Source of the DNA: Euryodendron excelsum
Taxonomy: Eukaryota > Streptophyta > Magnoliopsida > Ericales > Pentaphylacaceae
Assembly: GCA_033060915.1 (NCBI GenBank)
Contig: CM065394.1
Location: 18,871,501 to 18,935,500 of the forward strand
Length of the DNA: 64,000 bases
Direction: 5' to 3'
Positions 13,130 to 24,940 of the stretch are shown here, piece by piece (position 1 is the first letter of the stretch; each line of letters opens with the position of its first letter). The translations under genes and the position numbers were made by a program. The notes beneath the pieces were generated by a model. It ran no database searches, was not told where the DNA came from, and saw nothing but the letters and a program-made list of their open reading frames with translations.

Positions 13130-13391
13130 TGTTAGAATGGTCGAAATAACAAAGAAAGAGAAGATGAGAAGAAGAATGCTCTAGTATAAGCTTTATACAA
13201 GGTGTTATGAATTTACAAAAAAATTGTGTCCTATATATATAGAAAAAGATGAAAGACAAACCTAACACCAACTTAACCAAACCTAACACCAACGTAACAT
13301 TTTCATTATTGGCTTGACAATGTAGGGTTTATATTCACATTGTTCACATTAACATGTTCACATTAATATGTTCACATTATTCATATTAACA
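13130..13391 (-). repeat. 3' LTR of the copia element
   Basis: This 262-bp LTR starts TGTTAGAATGG and ends CATATTAACA. It matches 17842-18108 through 'gttatgaatttacaa.aaaattgtgtcctatatatatag'. Its end is rich in 'ttcacattaa(c/t)atg' short repeats, which vary in number between the two copies. Confidence 0.9.
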
Positions 13392-13427
13392 GTCCACTGT
13401 TATTCACATTAACAGTCCACTGCCAAT

Positions 13428-14296
13428 TCACGGTGGTAATGTAGAGACCAAATTGAGTTTGATAATCAAATCATAAAATCGTCCTAAAGGATAAGACTTG
13501 GTGAAGATGTCAGCAGTTTGAGCAGCATATGTCACAAAGAGAAGATAAACTGTGCCACACATGACATGTTGACGAATGAAATGACAATCAATCTCAATGT
13601 GCTTAGTACAATCATGAAACATATCATTATGAGCTATCATGATCGTGCTGCGATTATCACAATGAAGAACAATAGCACCAGAATGAGAAACACCCATGTC
13701 TTGAAGTAACTATCAAAGTCAGAGAAGTTCCTGAGTCATATCAACTAATGCACGGTATTGGGTCTCGGTACTAGAGCGAGCAGTAAAGGTCTACTTCTTA
13801 CTACACCAAGAAATAAGAGAATCTCCAAGAAAAAAGCAGAAGCCTGTGGTAGACTATCGATCAATAGAATCACCAACCCAATTAGCGTCAGAATAAGCAT
13901 GAAGTTGTAGAGAAGAGTGGCGAGAATAATGTAGTCCATGAAAAAGAGTACCCTTGACATAACGAAGAATACGAAGAACTGCAGTGTAGTGAGTTGAGCG
14001 CAGCAAAGACAGAAACTGACCGACTAGGTGAACAACAAGTACAATGTCAGGACGAGTAACAGTGAGGTAGACAAGACTGCCAACAAGCTGCTGATAGAGA
14101 GTTGCATTAGACAGAAGCTCACCATCTAGAAGAGTGAGATGTACATTAGCTTCTAAAGGTGTGGAAGCAGTTTTGCTATCAGTGAGACCAGAATGAATAA
14201 GAAGATCTGAGGCATACTTGGTTTGAGAGAGAGAATAACTAATAGAAACAGAAGATACCTCAAGACCAAGGAAGTAACTGAGAGGACCAAGATCTT
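13428..14296 (-). pseudogene. Copia RNase H (C-terminal pol)
   Basis: On the minus strand the frame gives a 'YSDANWVGD' type motif, then 'STTGFCFFLG', then 'ARSSTETQYRAL' with its downstream conserved half 'LHCDNRSTIMIAHN', and ends with 'QTADIFTKSYP' as copia pols usually do. Several in-frame stops are present. The segment continues directly from the RT. Confidence 0.85.
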
Positions 14297-14860
14297 TTAT
14301 CTCAAATTGTCTGTTAAGAAATTCTTGAGCTCAGAAATACCATACACATCATCTCCAGTGAGAATCATATCATCCACATAAAGAAGTAGGAGAACAGTGC
14401 CCCGCGGAGTTTTGCGAACAAAGAGAGCATAATCATAATCACTAGAAGAAAAGCCAAGTTTGCTAAAAGTGGAACTGAATTTGGTATACCAGGCATGAGG
14501 AGCTTGTTTAAGACCATATAGAGCACGGCGAAGTTTGCAGACCTGATGTGGAGAGTGAGGAGAACCAAAAGGAGGCCGTATATAGAATTCCTCAGAGAGA
14601 TCACCTTTGAAGAAGGCATTTTTGACATCCATCTGATACAAGGGCCACTGCTGGACAGCAACAACAGCAATGAGACTCCAAACAAAAGTCAGACAAGCAG
14701 CAGGAGCAAAGGTCTTCTTATAGTCCAGGTCATACTCTTGAGTGAAACATTTGGCAATTAAACGGGCTTTGTAACATTCCATAGAACCATTAGAACGAGT
14801 TTTGAACTTATAGATCCATCGACACCCAATCACAGATTTACCAGGAGAAAGATCAACCAA
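14297..14860 (-). pseudogene. Copia reverse transcriptase (RVT_2)
   Basis: An open minus-strand frame of 187 codons carries the RVT_2 landmarks in order: 'GCRWIYKFKTRSNGSMECYKARL', the 'QMDVKNAFFKGDL' region with the first catalytic Asp, 'LRRALYGLKQAPHAWY', and the catalytic 'LYVDDMILTG'. The catalytic YVDD is intact. Known role: copying element RNA into DNA in virus-like particles. The flanking integrase and RNase H frames are broken. Confidence 0.92.
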
Positions 14861-14869
14861 GTTCCAAGT

Positions 14870-16300
14870 GTGAGTCTTGGTAAGAGCCTGTAATTAATCA
14901 TTCATAACTTGCTGCCAAAGAAGGTTAGAACTAGCCTAGCAATAGGAGCAAGGCTAGTGATGAGCAACAATAGTGGAGAAACAGTGATAATCACGAGGGT
15001 GAGCAGGAGTCTCTCTTACCCGAGTAGAACGCCTAATAGTGGGCTCAGTGGAGGAAGAGGGCAGAGATAGATCAGACAAGGAAGAGCTAGCAGGAAGAGT
15101 AGGATCAGCAGACGGGGACTCCTCTGGATAGACAATAATAGGCGGCACAGTAGGCGTCTCAGCAATAGGTACATCAGTATCCTCAGGAAAAAGCTCAATA
15201 GTAGGATCAGCAAAGTAAGAAGTGGAAGAAGAAGAAGATAATTGAAATATGGATAAGGAGAAAAATGTCTTATGTTCTCAAAAGATAATATGACAAGAGA
15301 CACAAAGACGTTTAAACAGGGTATCCCAACAACGATAACGTTTGTGCTCAATCCCATAGCCTAAGAAGCAACAGAGACGAGCATGAGGCTCTAATTTGGT
15401 GAGCTCATAAGGCTGAAGTAAGACAAAACAAGCACACCCAAAAACATGAAGAGAATGATAATCAAGAGTAGTACCATACAAACGCTCATAAGGAGTGAGG
15501 TTATCGAGAGAAGCCAAAGGTACACAGTTAATAGTGCAAGTAGCAGTAAGAATGGCATCACCCCAAAATTGTTCAAGACAAGAGGCAGAGATAAGAAGAG
15601 CACGGGTTGTATCAAGGAGATGACGATGTTTTCATTCAGCATGACCATTTTATTGTGAAGTATCAGGATAAGAATGATGAGGAATGGTCCCATGCTCACG
15701 GAGAAAGGTAAGAAAAGAGTTGTCACAATATTCCTGAGCATTGTTAGACCGAAAGATCTTGATGTCACGAGAGAATTGTGTTTTGACCATAGAAGCAAAA
15801 TCATAATAAGTTTATTGAAATTGAGATTAATTTTGCAAGAGATAAATCTAGGTATATCTAGAGAAATCATTAACAAATATAACAAAATACTTGGATCCTC
15901 CCATAGTAGAAGTGAGGGAAGGACTCCAAACATCAGAGTGGACTAAATCCAAAGGAGCTAAGGAAAGAGAAGTACTATTATTAAAAGATAAAGCTAGTTT
16001 TTTGGCAAGTTAACAAGATTGACAATCAAGGTATTTATTAGGAACAAAGCCTAAAACACCCTAAGACAAAAGAAAGTATAACGACTTATAGAAACATGAC
16101 CTAAAAGTGAATGCCAGATATCAAAAGAGGAGTTGGGAGCAGATGAAGCAATAGTAGAAGTGACAATAGTAGTCTGAGTAGACAATTAAAGGTGAATGAG
16201 CTAAAACAGTTGACCATGTTCACGACTTATCCCAAGAGTCTGTCCCATCTTTGGATCCTACACAACACAAGCAGCAGAATAGAAAAAGACAGTAAGGCCA
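14870..16300 (-). pseudogene. Copia integrase and integrase-RT linker
   Basis: Minus-strand frames read through a decayed integrase. The clearest part is the C-terminal stretch at 15517-15278 with 'TPYERLYGTTLDYHSLHVFGC' and 'CCFLGYGIEHKRYRCWD', both typical of plant copia integrases. A Ser/Pro-rich linker (15148-14954) follows, as usual before RT. Frameshifts and stops are frequent upstream of 15520, so the catalytic triad cannot be read with confidence. Confidence 0.75.
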
Positions 16301-16311
16301 AGATCACATAA

Positions 16312-17700
16312 TTAGTCGACAGAGATAAGATTCAATGTGAGTTTAGGGATATAATAAGTATGAGGAAGTGCAAGAGTGGAAGTAGAGACATGAGCAATGT
16401 GATCAATAGTCATAGGTGAGCCATCAGCAGTATAAATGATGGGAAAAGCAGACATAGAGGTTTTAGAAGAAAAAGTAGACAAGTCAGAAGTCATATATTG
16501 TTGCACCCTGAATCAAAGAACCAAGAAGAAATATCTGAAGTGATAGACAGAGTAATAAAAAGTAGATTGCCAGAGGTAGTCATGAACTGCTAAAGGAGTG
16601 CAGAAAGATCACTAATACTGATCACAGAGGATGAGGAGGGAACATCAAAATCCTTAGTAATGGCAGCAGTAGACTTAGGGCGAAAGTCTCAGCAATGAGG
16701 ATTTTTAGGATAGTCACTACGATAGTGACCAGGGCCACACCGATGACAATGTTGGCAGACTTGAATAGGAAAAGTAAGTAGACGATGATTAGTAGCATGG
16801 TAGAATGTACATTCATTGTTTTGAGAAGGAGGATTGAAAGATGTCCCAGTAGATTAAGTAAAAGAACTACGAGAACCACCATAAGCAGGCGAACCGTGAG
16901 AACTACCTGAAAAACCTCTAAATTGAGAGCTAGAGGTGGCAAAAATTGTGTCTGCAGGTGGTGATTGGATGAGACCAAGGCGAGTCTCCTCGGAGAGAAG
17001 CTCAGAAATAGCTTGTTCTAAGGAAGGGAGAGGGGATCGATGTAGAAGAGAGGCTCAAATAGGCTCAAAGACATCAGTGAAAGTCATAAGAAACATAATC
17101 AAGCGCTGTTGATTTCGGTAGCGAGCAAACTGAGAAACATCATCAGAGCAACCCCAAATAGGTTTAGATGAAGTTAATTGATCCCACAGAATATACATCT
17201 AAGATAGGAAGGCATTGATAGATTGGCCAGATTCCTGTTTTAGACGATGTAGAGAAATCAAAAGTTGGTACTAATAAGCAAGATCTGTAGAAGTGTAGCA
17301 TTGGGCAAGAAAAGCCCCAGATAGAGTGAGCAGTGTCAAAGCGTCCAAACTGGAGGCTTATGGAAGGAACGGACGTATTTCGGAACCAGGTAATGATATG
17401 ATAATTCTTACTGTCCCAATCCTAAGTCGTTCAGTGCATACTGTAGACATTTCAATGTAACCTTTAACAGGTGCTTGAAGATCTCCAATGACATAACGTC
17501 AAAGTTTTTTTTCTTTGAGAAAACTGGACATGGCTTAAGACCAAGGAATGTAATTAGGACCTTCCAGAGTGACAACAATAAGTCTAGATACCTCAGGATG
17601 CTCCATAGTGTAGAGAAATGAGAATTAGGATCGAAATAATAGAAATCAAACGGCCAAAAAAACCTTCAACGCAGGAGAAATAGTCGTAACATAGCAGAAT
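16312..17700 (-). pseudogene. Copia gag, zinc knuckle and protease region
   Basis: The 16506-16312 frame ends 'YIPKLTLNLISV', the typical segment between protease and integrase. Upstream, around 16780-16720, the zinc knuckle reads CQHCHRCGPGHYRSDY, where the last Cys of CX2CX4HX4C is now Tyr. Gag proper (to about 17700) is recognisable only by position and composition and is full of stops. Confidence 0.65.
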
Positions 17701-17828
17701 TAGGCAAACAGAGGGTAGAATCAGATTCAGATGGACTAAACAGAGAGTCGCCAAAGAGGAGGAAGAGAACCTTAGGAATTCTGATATGGAAGATTCCTTG
17801 AAGGGTAACCATAGAACATAATTTTTTT

Positions 17829-17841
17829 GGCTCTGATACCA
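17829..17841 (-). promoter_or_regulatory. Copia primer-binding site (tRNA-iMet)
   Basis: The plus strand reads GGCTCTGATACCA, the complement of TGGTATCAGAGCC, the standard plant copia site complementary to the 3' part of initiator tRNA-Met. It abuts the 5' LTR with no spacer. Confidence 0.92.
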
Positions 17842-18108
17842 TGATAAAATGATAAGAAGAACAAAGAAAGAGAAGATGAGAAGGAGAATTCTATTGTATA
17901 AACTTTGTACAAGATGTTATGAATTTACAAGAAAATTGTGTCCTATATATATAGGAGAAGATGAAAGACAAACCTATCACCAACCTAAACTAACCTAACA
18001 CCAACCTAACATTTCCATTGTTGGCTTGACAATGGAGGGTTTATGTTCACACATTGTTCACATTAATATGTTCATATTGTTAACATGTTCACGTTGTTCA
18101 CATTAACA
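17842..18108 (-). repeat. 5' LTR of the copia element
   Basis: This 267-bp LTR starts TGATAAAATG and ends TTCACATTAACA, matching 13130-13391. It is followed by the TCATG duplication at 18109-18113. Confidence 0.9.
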
Positions 18109-18113
18109 TCATG

Positions 18114-18479
18114 CATGATGATTAGTACTATTTTTGTTATTACTTGGCTCTTTGCACAAATTACAAAGTCACATCAAAGAACAATTTGAGCATTCTCAAG
18201 CCCAGTAGACACCTGTATTAATCTATTTTGTGAAAAAAAAAATTAATCGCCTTATCATTGTTTGATATCTTCTCATCACTGTGTATTTATTTTGTGCAAA
18301 ATCTCATATTGGAATTTGCGCTTCCCGCATGATATGTTAAAGATTTCTAAGGCCTCACAATGTTTAAGGCACTTCCCATGCACATGTATCCCACCTTTTT
18401 TTTTATGTATTATTTATTCTTCTCTTTTTTTTCTTAGCACGAGTTTGACATAAAACAATGCATTATTTGGAGCAGTGAT
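18114..18479. other. Gypsy A 3' region continued, no gene seen
   Basis: This is the sequence of gypsy A resumed after the copia insertion. It contains an A-run and T-runs and no supported gene. Confidence 0.4.
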
Positions 18480-19200
18480 AAGCTAAGTCTTCAATTTAGA
18501 GCTTCGGTCTTGGACTTTCGACTTTGCTTAGGGTTTTGGTCTTAGACTTTCAACTTTGCTTAGGGTTTCAATTTCAGACCTTGAGCTTTACTTGGGCTTC
18601 ACTCGGGTCTTGATTTTGGATCTTCGATTTGCTTTAGGTCTCAATTTCAGACCTTTAACTTTCACTTAGACTTTATTTAGGTCTCAATTTCAGACTCTCA
18701 ACCTTGCTTTGAGTCTCAATTTCAAACCTTGAGCTTTCACTTGGGCTTTACTTGGGTCTCAATTTCAGACCTTCGGCTTTGCTATGGTTCTTAATTTCAA
18801 AACTTAACCTTTACTTGGCTTCTTTTGGGTTTCAATTTCAGACCTTTGGCCTTACTTTGGGTTTCAATTTTAGACCTTGAGCTTTACTTTGGCTTTACTT
18901 TAGGTCTCTTTTTTAGACCTTGAGCTTTTACTTGGATATCATTTAGGTCTCAATTTTAGACCTTTGGCCTTGCTTTGGGTCTTAATTTCAGACCTTGAGC
19001 TTCACTTGGGCTTTGCTTTGGGTCTCAATTTCAGACCCTGAGCTTTTCCATGGATTTCATTTGGGTTTCATTTAGGTCTCAATTTCAAACCTTTGGCCTT
19101 GCTTTAGATCTCAATTTCAAACCTTGAGCTTTACTTAGACTTTGCTTTGGGTCTCAATTTTCTTGAGCTTTTACTTGGATTTCATTTGGGTATCAATTTC
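18480..19200. repeat. Degenerate GGTCTCAATTTCAGACCTT repeat array
   Basis: More than ten imperfect copies of a unit of about 45-60 bp are visible: 'gggtctcaatttcagacctt' followed by 'gagctttacttgggctttgc' or 'tggccttgctttg'. Unit length varies and the copies have diverged. The array lies immediately upstream of the antisense plant mobile domain gene, so it could be its 5' region. Confidence 0.75.
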
Positions 19201-20094
19201 ATACCGTGGTTTACTTCAAAGACTATTCTGTTCAAGAAAGAAAAACTGTCACCATCGGTAGTGAAAAAGGAGAGCCTTTGACGATAGTCTTAGACTTGCA
19301 TGTCTTGGACCAGGTCATTGGCACTCTTTCCCCAAGTTGGTCTTTTTCCATTGATCCAGCCCATTTGGAGCGATGGTATGATGTATTAACAAGGGAGCTA
19401 CTCGATTGCAACAATTCTATCTTTATTTCTACGAAGGCTTCATTCCTATTATATTCACTCCATTCCTATAGTGGCTCTGATTGGTTTTCATTACTTAGCG
19501 ATCAGTTCATTGTGGAAAGGCTACTTGGGACACTTCTCTTGCCAACTTTGGTGAGTTCTCTTACATTCCTGGATATTAGGAATGGCTTGAAGATGCACTC
19601 GGTCAAAATAAGAAAACTTTTCATGATGCAAGAATGTATGACGCTGTTTATGCTTCTTTAATCACATACGATCGTGATGAGAATCTTCTTTAATCTTTCT
19701 GCGAGCTTTGGTGCCCCTCCACAAATACTCTCTACTCTTTAATAGGGAAATCATCTATCTCTCTATGGGATCTACGCATCCTTGGTGGTTGTCAATTCAT
19801 GGAAACTTTTATAACGAAGTTGTCCCGACTGCAAAAGAGTTGACAAATTTTGACAGAAACAAGAATCTACTTCTTCTACCAAGTTGTCGCAATTTATACT
19901 TAGCTTATCATAAGCTTTATTGTGAAAATGACACTCATCATGTTTGTGCTCATGATTGGATTGCATTTTGGTTTAGAGGCCCGATCAGGTATGTTGAACC
20001 TCCTGTAAGAGTGAATAAGAAGTGGTCAACCAAGCCGAGAACATCTGATAATCCCACTGGTGTTATTGGTGACAACACTACTAAAAACGCGACT

Positions 20095-20470
20095 TTTTGA
20101 GACGGCAAATTACTGTCGTAAAAGGTCTTTTGCGACAGCAAGAAGAGCGAGGCAAAAGGCAACGCCGCAAATAGTTTTTGTGACTGCGCTTGCGACGGCA
20201 AAGCACTATTTGCCAAGACAAAGGTACCGTTGCAAAAGGGTTGATGCAGGATGTGTTTATTTGCAACGGCTCTAATTCAACGCCCTGCCGTTACAAATAG
20301 TTCTTTTGCGACGGCATGATCCCGTCATAAATATTAAACATGTTGTCGCAAATACCTGAATTTAGTGACCAATATAAATAGTCGCTATAAAATTGTAGCT
20401 ATTTTGGAATTTCGCTTTGGCTATTTGTCGTCGCAAAAAGACATTGTCATCGCAAATACTATATAGCACT
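20095..20470. repeat. Left subterminal GCGACGGC repeats of the CACTA element
   Basis: About fifteen variants of 'tgcgacggca' and 'tgccgtcgcaaat' occur in both orientations within 370 bp of the left end. They mirror the set at 24715-24935. Confidence 0.8.
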
Positions 20471-20972
20471 TTTCATATTTTATATTAAAATTTGAAATTC
20501 CCTGTAATTCATATTTATATAAAAGGAATTAAACTAAGTAAATTAATAAAAAAATCCATTCACCATAAAATTCACAACACACATCCAAAAAATATAATAC
20601 AAATCATCGAAGGTATAGTTTTTATATAAAAAGTAATTAAAATGCGAATGTGTACAATAAAGTTTTCATAAAAAATATATAAATTCCAAACTCAAAGAGT
20701 ACCCTAACATCCAATACTCCAAAATACAAAAAGAAGAAAAATATGAGCCACTCCTTCAATGCCAAACTCAACGAAATACATACTCTTTCTCAATGACCTG
20801 AAAAAACAAAAATAAAATAAGTACCAATATGATTGCTACGACTAATATATATATATATGCATGTGATCAATGAAATTAAAAATATATAAAAGAAAGCTAT
20901 GATTTATATCAACAAATTTCCATGTAACGTGTTGGTCAACCGATTCTTTCACAGTTCTAATGCCTTGATGCT

Positions 20973-22565
20973 ATAACTCCCAAATCGGGACTCCGGCATT
21001 TGTGTCGTTTGTCCCCACACATCATCCTTGCCTAAACTATGCTATGTGCCAAGTTTCACGCTGTTCCTGGGCCGTTCATGGATTTTAAGCCGTTTGAACC
21101 CCGAAACGTGAACTTATAAACTCAGAGTGTTCTAAAATTAGAAAAAATGGAATAACTCCCAAATCGACACTCCGCGACCGTGTTGTTTGTCCCCACATGT
21201 TATCTTTGCCTAAACCGTGCTATGTGCCAAGTTTCATGTCATTCCTAGACCGTTCATGAATTTTGAGCCGTTTGGACCTTGAAACGTGAATTTATAAACT
21301 CAAAATGTTCTAAAATTGGGAAAAATGGAATAACTCCCAAATCGGGACTCCGACAATCGTGTCCTTTGTCCTCACATGTCATCCTTGCCTAAATCGTGCT
21401 ACATGCCAAGTTTCATGCCGTTCCTGGGCCATTTGTGAATTTCAAGCCGTAAAAACCAAAACTTGAACTTCAAAACTTGAAGTGCTCTAAAATTGGAAAA
21501 AATGGAATAACTCTCAAACTAGAACTCCGACGACTGTGCCGTTTGTCCCCACATGTCATCCTTGCCTAGACTATGCTTACATGCCAAGTTTCACGTCGTT
21601 CCTAGGCTGTTTGTGAATTTCGAGCCATAGAAACTCGAAAATTGAACTTAAAAACGTAAAGTGTTCTAAAATTGAAAAAAAAAATTGAATAACTCCCAAA
21701 TCGGGACTCAGGCGATCGTGTCTTTGTCCCTGCACGTCATCCTTACCTAAACCGTGCACCGTGCCAAGTTTCACGCCGTTCTTGGGCCGTTTGTGAATTT
21801 TGAGCCGTAGAAACCCGAAACTTGAACTTAACAACTTAAAGTGTTCTAAAATTGGAAAACATGGAATAACTCCCAAACCGGGACTCCGACGACCATGTCG
21901 TTTGTCCCCATTGCCTAAACTGTGCTATGTACAAAGTTTCACGTTGTTCCTGGGCCGTTTGTGAATTTCAAGCTGCAGAAACTCAAAACTTGAACTTAAA
22001 AACTTAAAGTATTCTAAAATTGAGAAAAATGGAATAACTCCCAAACCAAGACTCCGGTGACCATGCCGCTTGTACCCACATGTCATCGTTGCCTAAATCA
22101 TGCTACGTGCTAAGTTTCACGCCGTTCCTGGACCGTTTGTGAATTTCGAGCCGTTGAAACCCAAAACTTGAACATAAAACTTAAACTGTTCTAAAATTGG
22201 GAAAAATGGAATAACTTTGAAACCAAGATTCCAGCGACCGTGCCGTTTGTCCCCACTCGTCATCCTTGCCTAAACTGTGCTATATGCGAAGTTTCACGCC
22301 TTTCTTGGCCATTTGTGAATTTTGAGCTATAGAAACTTGAAACTTGAACTTAAAAACTTAAAGTGTTCTAAAATTGGAAAAAATGGAATAACTCCTAAAC
22401 CGGGACTACGGCAACCATGTCGTTTGTCCCCACACGTCATCGTTGCCTAAATCGTGTTACGTGCAAAGTTTCACACCGTTCGTGGGCCATTTGTGAATTT
22501 CGAGCCATAGAAACCTGAAACTTGAATTTAAAAACTTAAAGTATTCTAAAATTGGGAAAAATTGT
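20973..22565. repeat. 177-bp tandem array, nine units, in the CACTA element
   Basis: The landmark 'ataactcccaaa' recurs at 20973, 21152, 21330, 21507, 21689, 21866, 22034, 22211 and 22388, a period of 168-182 bp. Each unit also holds 'tttgtccccacacgtcatccttgcctaaac', 'aagtttcacgccgttcctgggccgtttgtgaatttt' and 'gtgttctaaaattgg'. No reading frame is maintained. Confidence 0.92.
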
Positions 22566-24710
22566 GAAGATTGACATTTCCAAAGTCGTAGCATCCTTAT
22601 GTTCCTTGTTCTCATATGATTGAGGATCTAAAGGTTTTTTTTTTTGTATTTTTAAATTGTATTAAAGAGTAGATGTGCTTACGAAAGAACTTACTTGAGG
22701 GTTTGTGTGTGTCTGTGTATAGCAAATTAAGATAAATGTTACCTTTTAAAAGCTCTACAGCAATTATGTGCAATACTAGTAGGCGTGCCTACCAAAGTAG
22801 CAACAACAACAGCAACCTACCATAGGTAATAAAAATAGAAGAGACAAAAAAAAACTTCTTCAATTCCATTAGGTAGCTACCATTGTACTTAGAAATAAGT
22901 AAGGAAAGGTTGTTTGCCATAAAAAAACAGTAGAGAGAGAAAGAGAGAAAGAGTAGTTGGTAAAACCAAAGAAGAATATGAAGATGTCACAAAGTAAAAA
23001 AGGTGGCAACCATGGCATGGATACCTAGTTAAGGAATCCAGGCCTTGCAAAAGGAAACATGAAATCACAGGCATGATGGATCTCTAAGTCTGTATATATA
23101 AAATATAAATTTACTTGTGTATTATTGTACGGAAAATTAAGTTTAGTGGAAGACTCTAACCCTCTTCTCTCCTCTAAATCCTCTCTGATGAACCCCCTCA
23201 AAAGCTTGAACCAAATTAACCTTCTAACAGAATCTATCTCAAACATCACAATGTGGGTCTTCCATGTCCTTCATGATGTTCTTTATTCTATCACTACCTT
23301 CTTCTCTTTTTTTTTTCTTCCAATGATGCATTCCATTAGTACCAACCCAAAGAAATACACCTATGATGAGTTATAAGCTTGGCTCCCCCTCTTTGGTCTT
23401 CTTCATCTGTCCAGCTGCCAGATATATTTATGGAATCAAAAGACGTACTGGATGCATTGCCTTTGATGTTTATAGAGTCACCTTGAATGACTTTATCTGT
23501 AAATATTAATTGGTTCTTTCCAGTTTGTTAGATGATCTCAAATGCACATTACACATAGCCTTTGCCTATGATTTGATTACTAAATTAAGCCTCCAAGGAA
23601 ACAAATGCAACCAAACCCATGGACAAGATAACTTTCAAGAGTAAAAAATACAGAAAATGGAAGAAAAAATCAAAAACAAAGATGTTACCCTGCTTGCTTA
23701 TCATTACATGTGTAGGTAGAGAGATACCTAGATATTTTATTCCTGGAAAATGGGAAACACTTAAAGTCAAGGAACAGATAAAACATAAATATCTCTTAAA
23801 TAAACCAGTAAAGTTAAAAAATGACAAAATTAAACAATTGGTAAACTATGGAATTGATCTTACTTGGAACAGAGGAGTTGTGATTGGGAGAGGAGGGAGT
23901 GTCACTTTGCTAATATGATCTAGAAAAAATACAGACCTAAGGCACATAATTTTGTAATCGAAACAAAATTAGGGCAAAGGAATACAGCAAAATCAGGAAA
24001 CCAAATAAATTTGGGCAAAAACACCCAAGATTTTGTAAAAGAAACAAAGTCAAAACAAAAATATTACCTACAAGGCTTGAATGAAAACAAACTAAGCTCT
24101 TACATCCAAGTTTAACTATTCAATTTGATATCAAACAGACACCCAATACTTCCATTACCTAAACATCCACAGCCACCCGAGACACTCCCCCAACCTCCAC
24201 CTCATCCCTGCCCCACACCATCATCCGCATCAAGGCAGACAACTCTTTTGCTTCATTTGGAAGGATTTTGAAGTAGTAAAAGAAGATATAGTTATAAATA
24301 ATGAAGATAACAGAGAATATGAGAGTGGTTTCAATCTAATAGATATTGTGAAAGCTATAAGAAATTATCAGAGAGTAATAAAAAATTATCACAAAACAAA
24401 TGTGTGTGTGAGAAAGAGAGAGAGAGTACGTAGGGGCAAGAGAAGGTGCCAGCATAAGGGAGTAGGAGATGGCGTGACAGTGGATGAGGGAAGTGGCAGC
24501 GCAGTGGTGGAGGAGGTGGTGAGAGAAGGGAGGAGGAGATGGTGCAGCGAAGCTCTTGGCCGAGGATGTGGTCGTGTGACAGTGCAGTGGAGGCTGGGTT
24601 TGAGGGGTCAGGGAGGGGGAGGGAGAACGAGAGCTAGGGTTTTGATCGGCAAGAAGGAGGAAAATGAAAGGAGGCTCGCCAAAATCAAAATGACGCCGTT
24701 TTACTTAAAT
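22566..24710. other. CACTA interior, no gene seen
   Basis: No transposase or other domain is recognisable. 24400-24660 is purine- and GC-richer than its surroundings, with 'ggaggaggtggtgagagaag' type runs, and could be a captured gene-leader fragment. The 152-codon plus-strand frame there is low complexity and runs into the subterminal repeats, so I do not call it a gene. Confidence 0.4.
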
Positions 24711-24714
24711 TTAT

Positions 24715-24940
24715 TTGCGGCAGGATGCGATGCCATCACAGTTATCCGTCGCTACAATCATCTTTTGCGACGGAACCCGTACCGTCGCAAATACCTGTCA
24801 CAATAATTGATTTATTCGACCATAAATATTGCCGTCGCAAATACCGATTAGCATCGGGTATTTGCCACGGCCTTTTTGTTGTCGCATAAGGTGTTTTTTG
24901 CCATGGCAAGTGAGCCGTCACAAAAACTTTTGAAGCAAAA
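24715..24940. repeat. Right subterminal repeats of the CACTA element
   Basis: Motifs such as 'tttgcgacgg', 'accgtcgcaaatac' and 'gccgtcgcaaatac' mirror those at the left end and stop about 20 bp before the right terminus. Confidence 0.8.

Larger units (their letters stand above)
13130..18108 (-). mobile_element. Ty1/copia element with 5-bp target duplication
   Basis: Two short LTRs (13130-13391 and 17842-18108) flank copia-order coding remnants on the minus strand: gag, integrase, RT, RNase H. The exact 5-bp duplication TCATG lies at 13125-13129 and 18109-18113. The primer-binding site at 17829-17841 is the classic TGGTATCAGAGCC matching initiator tRNA-Met. Total length is 4979 bp. Coding frames are broken by stops and shifts, so it is not autonomous now. 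It sits inside the 3' non-coding part of gypsy A. Confidence 0.92.

Noticed and set aside
15391..15933. 180-codon hydrophobic minus-strand frame and similar Leu-rich frames at 16622-16978 and 15016-15357
   Set aside because: These are shadow frames of copia integrase and gag; the true frame carries the conserved motifs.
20973..22565. CRISPR-like or centromere satellite array
   Set aside because: Units are contiguous without spacers and lie within CACTA ends, so it is an internal tandem repeat of the transposon.
24348..24806. 152-codon plus-strand frame in the CACTA element
   Set aside because: Low-complexity Gly/Arg-rich translation of a purine-rich tract that runs into subterminal repeats.
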